Below are positions 6,736 to 10,345 of a stretch of DNA of 10,345 nucleotides, in pieces. A program made the translations under genes and the position numbers. Origin of the DNA: Deltaproteobacteria bacterium (GTDB lineage Bacteria > Desulfobacterota > Desulfomonilia > UBA1062); NCBI GenBank assembly GCA_003643935.1, contig QMLJ01000016.1, forward strand, positions 1 through 10,345, read 5' to 3'. Below the pieces are notes generated by a model. It had not been told where the DNA came from. It saw only the letters and a list, made by a program, of their open reading frames with translations, and did not search any database. Every line of letters starts with the position of its first letter. Position 1 is the stretch's first letter.

Positions 6736-8382
6736 ATGAACAAAAGAGGTAATGCACTTGTCATAGTGCTGGTGGTACTACTCTTGTTCATCGTAATATT
6801 CTTAAGCGTACCCATTGGCGGCCATGTCGGAGATATCAGAGAGGCTACTATCTCCTTCATATTTAGAACACCACCCAGGTTTATTTCAATGGAGGTAAGG
6901 GTTGACCAGAAACCCATGGTGGTAAAGCCTGGACAGGCCATAAAGATCAAGGGCAATGAATCCATCGTTATTACAAGGATCAATGCAAATACTTTTTTTG
7001 ATTCCTATCTCACTGCAGATATAGAAGGATTCGGCAAGGCAAACGATCTACATGAACCTATAGACACATCTGCCATAAGAAAACAGCTGCTGGAAGCTGG
7101 ACTCCATTCCATACCCATAGATGTCTATTACATCGACCACAAGATAGCAAAGATCCCGCTTGAAATAGAGCTTACTGAGAATGATTTCATAAAGAGCATA
7201 AAGCAAGCAAAGGATACAGATGAAAAGATCGCCTTACTGAGAAATGCACATACCAGCTTTCCCGGCAACAAGTACTTCCTGGATGAGTTGGACAGGCTAT
7301 TGAATAAAAAGGGAGACTATGAATCTCTGGTCGGCATCTACAAGTCTATAGTTGATTCCAATCCAAACAATATCCAGGCATTGATAAAGCTCTCAAGATA
7401 TTACATCAAGATTGGCTTGCTAGAAGATTCACTCACTACATGCAAAAGAATAGAGAAACTGGGTAAAGCAGGCCCAGGTACCTACCGAAGAATGGCTTAC
7501 ATCGAGCAAAGGCTTGGTTCAATAGATAAAAGTATCGCCTACCTTGAGAAGGCCTTGAAGCTGTCCAAGAACAACGAGACAGTCATACGAGACCTTGGAC
7601 GGCTGTACCTGGCAAAAAAAGAGAAACAAAAGGCCATCTCTCTGTACAAAAGAATAGCTGCCTCAACAAGGCTCAAGGAGATAATGATCCCAGTCATAAA
7701 AGCAGATATCAAGGCAAAAAATTATAAGGATGCATCAAGGATTCTAAAACACTACACCAAAGTCTTCCCGAGGGATAAAAATGGTTTTGCCGAACTCGCC
7801 ATGTGCATGGGAAAGCTAGGGAATACAAAGGCACAGATACTGTACAGCCAGAAGGCAGCGGCCCTTGCACCAAGGGATCCTGTTATACTCTTCAACCTTG
7901 CATATGCCTATGACATGGGAGGCAACCCATCTAGAGCCATTGACACGTACCTCAAGGTATTAAAACTAAAGCCAAGAGATGTGGACGCACTATCAAGAGC
8001 AGCTTTCCTTTCTTTGAAGATGAAACATTATAAAGATGCATACCGTTACTATTCATCTCTTACTAAGCGTTCAGGCAAACTAAACTACATAAAGGGTCTC
8101 CTAAGCTCAGCCATTGGGCTCAAGGATCCTGACAAGATAATCCTTGCCTCTAAAAAATACCTCAAGAAAAAAAAGGACTACGAGGTGGAGATAACATTGG
8201 GCTATGCCTACGAGTCAAGGGCAGCAAATGAGAGTCACGAGGAAAGGATAAGGGATCTAAAGTCCGCATTAAAGGCCTACAAAGATGCACTAAGGCTCAA
8301 GCCAGATGCAACGGTACCACAAGAAAGAATACCCGAGGTCAAGATACAGATACTAAGGGCAGAGAAGGGTATTGGTAACTAG
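6736..8382 (+). CDS. Membrane-anchored tetratricopeptide-repeat protein
   Basis: A 548-residue protein of unknown specific role. The N-terminus MNKRGNALVIVLVVLLLF (1-18) continues as a hydrophobic helix to about 25; the Arg-Gly then ALVIVLVVLLL pattern resembles PilX-type prepilin starts, though without Glu5. Residues 45-148 look beta-rich with no family recognised. From about 165 to the end come TPR-like helical pairs; clear ones include FLDELDRLLNKKGDYESLVGIYKSIVDSNPNN's region (181-212), SIAYLEKALKLS (266-277), ILFNLAYAYDMGG...AIDTYLKVLKLKPRD (384-415) and ALKAYKDALRLKPD (511-524). The C-terminal domain is basic. The ATG at 6736 is chosen for GGGAG five bases upstream; the ATG at 6724 lacks a site. 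It is divergent from the pilus operon and starts a plus-strand run. An assembly or docking role in the envelope is inferred from context only. Confidence 0.75.
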   Translation: MNKRGNALVIVLVVLLLFIVIFLSVPIGGHVGDIREATISFIFRTPPRFISMEVRVDQKPMVVKPGQAIKIKGNESIVITRINANTFFDSYLTADIEGFGKANDLHEPIDTSAIRKQLLEAGLHSIPIDVYYIDHKIAKIPLEIELTENDFIKSIKQAKDTDEKIALLRNAHTSFPGNKYFLDELDRLLNKKGDYESLVGIYKSIVDSNPNNIQALIKLSRYYIKIGLLEDSLTTCKRIEKLGKAGPGTYRRMAYIEQRLGSIDKSIAYLEKALKLSKNNETVIRDLGRLYLAKKEKQKAISLYKRIAASTRLKEIMIPVIKADIKAKNYKDASRILKHYTKVFPRDKNGFAELAMCMGKLGNTKAQILYSQKAAALAPRDPVILFNLAYAYDMGGNPSRAIDTYLKVLKLKPRDVDALSRAAFLSLKMKHYKDAYRYYSSLTKRSGKLNYIKGLLSSAIGLKDPDKIILASKKYLKKKKDYEVEITLGYAYESRAANESHEERIRDLKSALKAYKDALRLKPDATVPQERIPEVKIQILRAEKGIGN

Positions 8383-8388
8383 GACATT

Positions 8389-9033
8389 ATGCCCAGGACG
8401 TTTGCCATTGGCGATATACACGGTTGCCTGGATAAGCTCGAAGACATCTTAAAAAAGATCAACCCGGTAAAAGACGACACCTTGATATTCCTGGGAGACT
8501 ATATAGACAGGGGGGATGCACCAACTGGTGTTATAGACCTTCTGATAGAGCTCTCTTCGAATACAAATTGCATTTTCTTAAAGGGAAACCACGAGGATAT
8601 GTTCATGGAGTTCCTGGAATTCGGCACAAATAAGTTGGTCTACTTTGCCAACGGAGGAGAAGTGACTGTTAATGCATATCTGAGGGCATCACGCGCTCAT
8701 AGTCTGGTTGAGGCCATCCCAGAGACTCACAAGGAATTCTTCTCAAACTTGAGATTATACTACGAGGATGAAAGATATATATATGTCTATGCAGGAATAA
8801 AACCACGCATACCCATGCACAGGCAAAACCAGGAGGATCTCATCTGGATCAGGGATGAATTCATAAATGCGCCAACGGGCATGGATAAAAAGATAATATT
8901 TGGCCATACCCCTTTCTCAAGTCCCCTTGTACTCAAGGACAAGATAGGTATAGACACCAGTGCTGTGTACGGAGGGGTACTCACGGCCATAGATCTACAA
9001 GACGAGACGTTTATTCAGTCATTCCCAGGTTGA
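8389..9033 (+). CDS. PPP-family metallophosphoesterase (serine/threonine phosphatase-like)
   Basis: A 214-residue cytoplasmic protein of the bacterial PrpA/ApaH-like phosphatase group. The two-metal site motifs are in order: GDIHG (8-12), GDYIDRG (36-42), GNHED (66-70) and GHTP (172-175). The segment QEDLIWIRDEF (148-158) is typical of small bacterial PPP enzymes. The block that normally reads VHAGI is VYAGI here (133-137), so the metal-ligand His is Tyr134. Family members remove phosphate from proteins or cleave dinucleoside tetraphosphates; the substrate here cannot be told. Length is normal. The gene starts six bases after the TPR stop, and its AGGA site overlaps that stop codon region, so translation is probably coupled. 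It may act on the TPR protein or a partner, but this is only inferred from proximity. Confidence 0.85.
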   Translation: MPRTFAIGDIHGCLDKLEDILKKINPVKDDTLIFLGDYIDRGDAPTGVIDLLIELSSNTNCIFLKGNHEDMFMEFLEFGTNKLVYFANGGEVTVNAYLRASRAHSLVEAIPETHKEFFSNLRLYYEDERYIYVYAGIKPRIPMHRQNQEDLIWIRDEFINAPTGMDKKIIFGHTPFSSPLVLKDKIGIDTSAVYGGVLTAIDLQDETFIQSFPG

Positions 9034-9034
9034 A

Positions 9035-9049
9035 TACAAGCACCTTGTA
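9035..9049. repeat. Small inverted repeat before the J-protein gene
   Basis: TACAAG and CTTGTA flank CAC, giving a perfect 6-bp stem with a three-base loop. It lies in the 47-bp gap after the phosphoesterase gene and has no T run, so it is not a classical terminator. It overlaps the -35 of the candidate promoter for the J-protein gene and could be an operator or an mRNA processing site. Confidence 0.35.
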
Positions 9050-9073
9050 AATGACAATTGTTTATTCTATATT
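9045..9073 (+). promoter_or_regulatory. Candidate internal promoter for the J-protein gene
   Basis: TTGTAA (9045-9050), a 17-base spacer and TATATT (9068-9073) match the consensus at four and five of six bases. The start point would fall about at 9080-9081, on the ATG itself, giving a leaderless message. That would explain why no Shine-Dalgarno precedes the ATG at 9081. Confidence 0.35.
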
Positions 9074-9080
9074 CCTTCTG

Positions 9081-9740
9081 ATGTCCAAGGATTATTACAG
9101 AATTCTGGGCGTGTCCAGGGATGCAACCTCTGACGAGATCAAGAGGGCCTACAGGAAGCTGGCCCTCAGGTATCATCCTGACATGAACAGGGACGATCCG
9201 GATGCAGAGGAACATTTCAAGGAGATAACAGAGGCCTACGGTGTCCTTATAGACCCGAGCCGCCGAAGGCTTTATAATGCTGACCAGCAAACTGGTTTTA
9301 CCAGAGAAACCGTGTTTAACGACATATTTTCCCATAGTGATTATAGCGAGGTCTTCCGCGATATCCCTATCAAACAGGAGTGGCTCGATAAGTTATTGAG
9401 AGTAAGTCAAATAATAGCCTATGAAGCCATGGTACACGGTGGAAGACCCAGAGATATAATAAGGAGAAGTTTCATCAAGATGGCCTTTCAGGGTGCATCC
9501 AGGATGTTTCACAATGTTATGGATATTCATCAGGCTATTCATGTTCCGCATAACATAGCCGAGAATGGAGGTTATGTAACCTTAGAATACCGCCCCGGGT
9601 TCTTAACAAGAAGGATAAAGGTCAAGATACCGCCTAGGACAAGAAATGGCACTGTATTAAGGGTACCAGGCATGGGAAGGAAAGGCATTGTCAATTCTCC
9701 TGGGGATCTCTACTTGCACATAGACATAGGCTCATCGTAG
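9081..9740 (+). CDS. Compact J-domain co-chaperone with a single DnaJ C-terminal-like segment
   Basis: A 219-residue Hsp40-type protein. The J domain is at 4-66 (DYYRILGV to RRRLYN) with the HPD motif at 32-34 that stimulates DnaK. A segment like FNDIF (79-83) recalls the region after the J domain in DnaJ, but there is no Gly/Phe-rich stretch or zinc finger. Residues 96-160 form a helical insert of unknown type. Residues 164-216 resemble one substrate-binding half of DnaJ ([33 protein letters not shown]). Canonical DnaJ is about 370 residues with two such halves, so this is a reduced form. The ATG at 9081 gives the standard [10 protein letters not shown] start; an ATG at 9051 would add [10 protein letters not shown] and is not excluded, as neither has a ribosome site. 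Its 3' end overlaps the convergent GGDEF gene by 31 bp. It probably recruits DnaK to a particular client, identity unknown. Confidence 0.85.
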   Translation: MSKDYYRILGVSRDATSDEIKRAYRKLALRYHPDMNRDDPDAEEHFKEITEAYGVLIDPSRRRLYNADQQTGFTRETVFNDIFSHSDYSEVFRDIPIKQEWLDKLLRVSQIIAYEAMVHGGRPRDIIRRSFIKMAFQGASRMFHNVMDIHQAIHVPHNIAENGGYVTLEYRPGFLTRRIKVKIPPRTRNGTVLRVPGMGRKGIVNSPGDLYLHIDIGSS

Positions 9741-10345
9741 ATTACAACCTGGTTCTTGCCGTGGGCCTTGCCCCAGTACATGGCCCTATCTGCAAGCTCT
9801 ATCAGTTCCTTTGATGAAGTCGTGTCTTTAGGAAGGCTTGCAAGACCTATTGTAACGGTTGTATCCAGCGATGCCTCCACCATTACTCGGATTCTCTGTG
9901 CAACCACCACTGCCTCATCCTGCGTGGTCTCTGGAAACACAATAACGAACTCTTCTCCACCATAACGAAAGATCATATCACAGTTTCTTGTGTTATGCCT
10001 GAAGATATGCGCTATATTCACCAGAAGCTCGTTACCCGCCTCATGGCCCCTCGTGTCGTTGTATGCTTTAAAATCATCCAAATCCATCATGGCAATGGTA
10101 AGCGTATGATTATACCTTATATGTCTCTTTGCCTCTTTCTTTAACACGATCATAAGGTAGCGAAAGTTGTAAAGCCCTGTAAGCTCATCAAGATGAGCCA
10201 GATTTTTATAATAGTTAGCCAGTTCCGCCTCTTCCTTGAGTTTCTTCTCTTCAAGTAACCTTTTTATAGTTAGGTAAAGATGATCCAAGAGTACTGGCTT
10301 AGTAATAAAATCAGAGGCGCCAAGCTTCATGCACTCCACCGCGTC
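9710..10345 (-). CDS. REC-GGDEF response regulator, diguanylate cyclase, N-terminus beyond the window
   Basis: The last 211 residues are present; the frame is open through the right edge. The visible start, [17 protein letters not shown], is the end of a receiver domain including the conserved Lys of the K-P pair. A helical linker ([19 protein letters not shown]) joins it to a GGDEF domain that opens with [14 protein letters not shown]. The active-site signature is GGEEF (9947-9961), and an inhibitory I-site RNCD (9977-9988) sits five residues before it, so the enzyme should make c-di-GMP from two GTP and be product-inhibited. The end, [20 protein letters not shown], is standard for the family. 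Phosphorylation by a kinase outside the window probably controls it. Its stop is inside the convergent J-protein gene. A sequence read here as a complete 209-residue gene from a GTG would be wrong, as that GTG lies inside the receiver domain. Confidence 0.92.
   Translation of the reverse strand, partial: DAVECMKLGASDFITKPVLLDHLYLTIKRLLEEKKLKEEAELANYYKNLAHLDELTGLYNFRYLMIVLKKEAKRHIRYNHTLTIAMMDLDDFKAYNDTRGHEAGNELLVNIAHIFRHNTRNCDMIFRYGGEEFVIVFPETTQDEAVVVAQRIRVMVEASLDTTVTIGLASLPKDTTSSKELIELADRAMYWGKAHGKNQVVIYDEPMSMCK

Noticed and set aside
6705..6983. 92-residue minus-strand frame over the TPR start and promoter
   Set aside because: It covers the extended -10 promoter and the TPR N-terminus in antisense, and its Thr/Met-rich translation looks non-coding.
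9015..9335. 106-residue minus-strand frame opposite the J domain
   Set aside because: The sense strand encodes an unmistakable J domain; the antisense frame has no domain or start signal.
2026..9740. AAA+ ATPase, VWA protein, phosphatase, TPR and J protein as a conflict or defence system
   Set aside because: Ternary conflict systems can pair VWA, ATPase and phosphatase genes, but here the ATPase is ordinary RarA, the VWA protein is an exported PilY1-like protein, and the genes lie in opposite transcription units.
1..10345. CRISPR arrays, insertion sequences, tRNA or rRNA genes, attachment sites
   Set aside because: No regularly spaced repeats, transposase frames, terminal inverted repeats or tRNA-like folds were noticed on either strand.

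Overview
The window reads as part of a Gram-negative bacterial chromosome, with type IV pilus minor-pilin genes, a c-di-GMP enzyme and a periplasmic Cache sensor. Base composition is moderate, and AGA/AGG arginine and ATA isoleucine codons are common. That codon habit, the eukaryote-type nucleotide-sugar pyrophosphorylase and the pilus gene content would fit a thermophilic member of the Desulfobacterota or a related group. This is an impression from style only and cannot name a taxon.

Layout. Positions 1-3312 hold a minus-strand cluster read right to left: rarA (AAA+ replication-recombination factor), a UAP-type UDP-sugar pyrophosphorylase whose start lies inside rarA, and a membrane sensor with a double-Cache periplasmic domain cut by the left edge. 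Positions 3313-3606 are a gene-free, structured spacer. It carries a strong hairpin plus T-run that works only for plus-strand transcription, although both flanking genes are on the minus strand, and a weaker hairpin plus T-run for the minus strand. A short plus-strand RNA gene may be hidden here. Positions 3607-6424 hold a two-gene minus-strand pilus operon: a PilW-like minor pilin and a 722-residue protein that seems to join a PilX-like N-terminal helix to a PilY1-like von Willebrand A domain and beta-propeller.

Positions 6425-6735 are a divergent control region with one promoter candidate per direction, tandem TGTAAACT boxes and a 13-bp palindrome. Positions 6736-9740 hold a plus-strand run: a membrane-anchored TPR protein, a PPP-family metallophosphoesterase lacking one usual metal-binding histidine, and a compact J-domain protein. 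This run meets, tail to tail and with a 31-bp overlap, a minus-strand REC-GGDEF diguanylate cyclase cut by the right edge.

How they fit together. The PilW-like and PilX/PilY1-like proteins probably prime or cap a type IV pilus. The divergent TPR protein has a prepilin-like N-terminal helix and shares their control region, so it may act in the same envelope process. The Cache sensor and the diguanylate cyclase are signalling proteins, and c-di-GMP commonly governs pilus-based motility, but nothing here links them directly. RarA and the pyrophosphorylase look like housekeeping genes. No mobile element, CRISPR array, tRNA or rRNA was seen. The most novel points are the PilX-PilY1 fusion, the possible small RNA at about 3500-3608, and the phosphatase with the substituted ligand.
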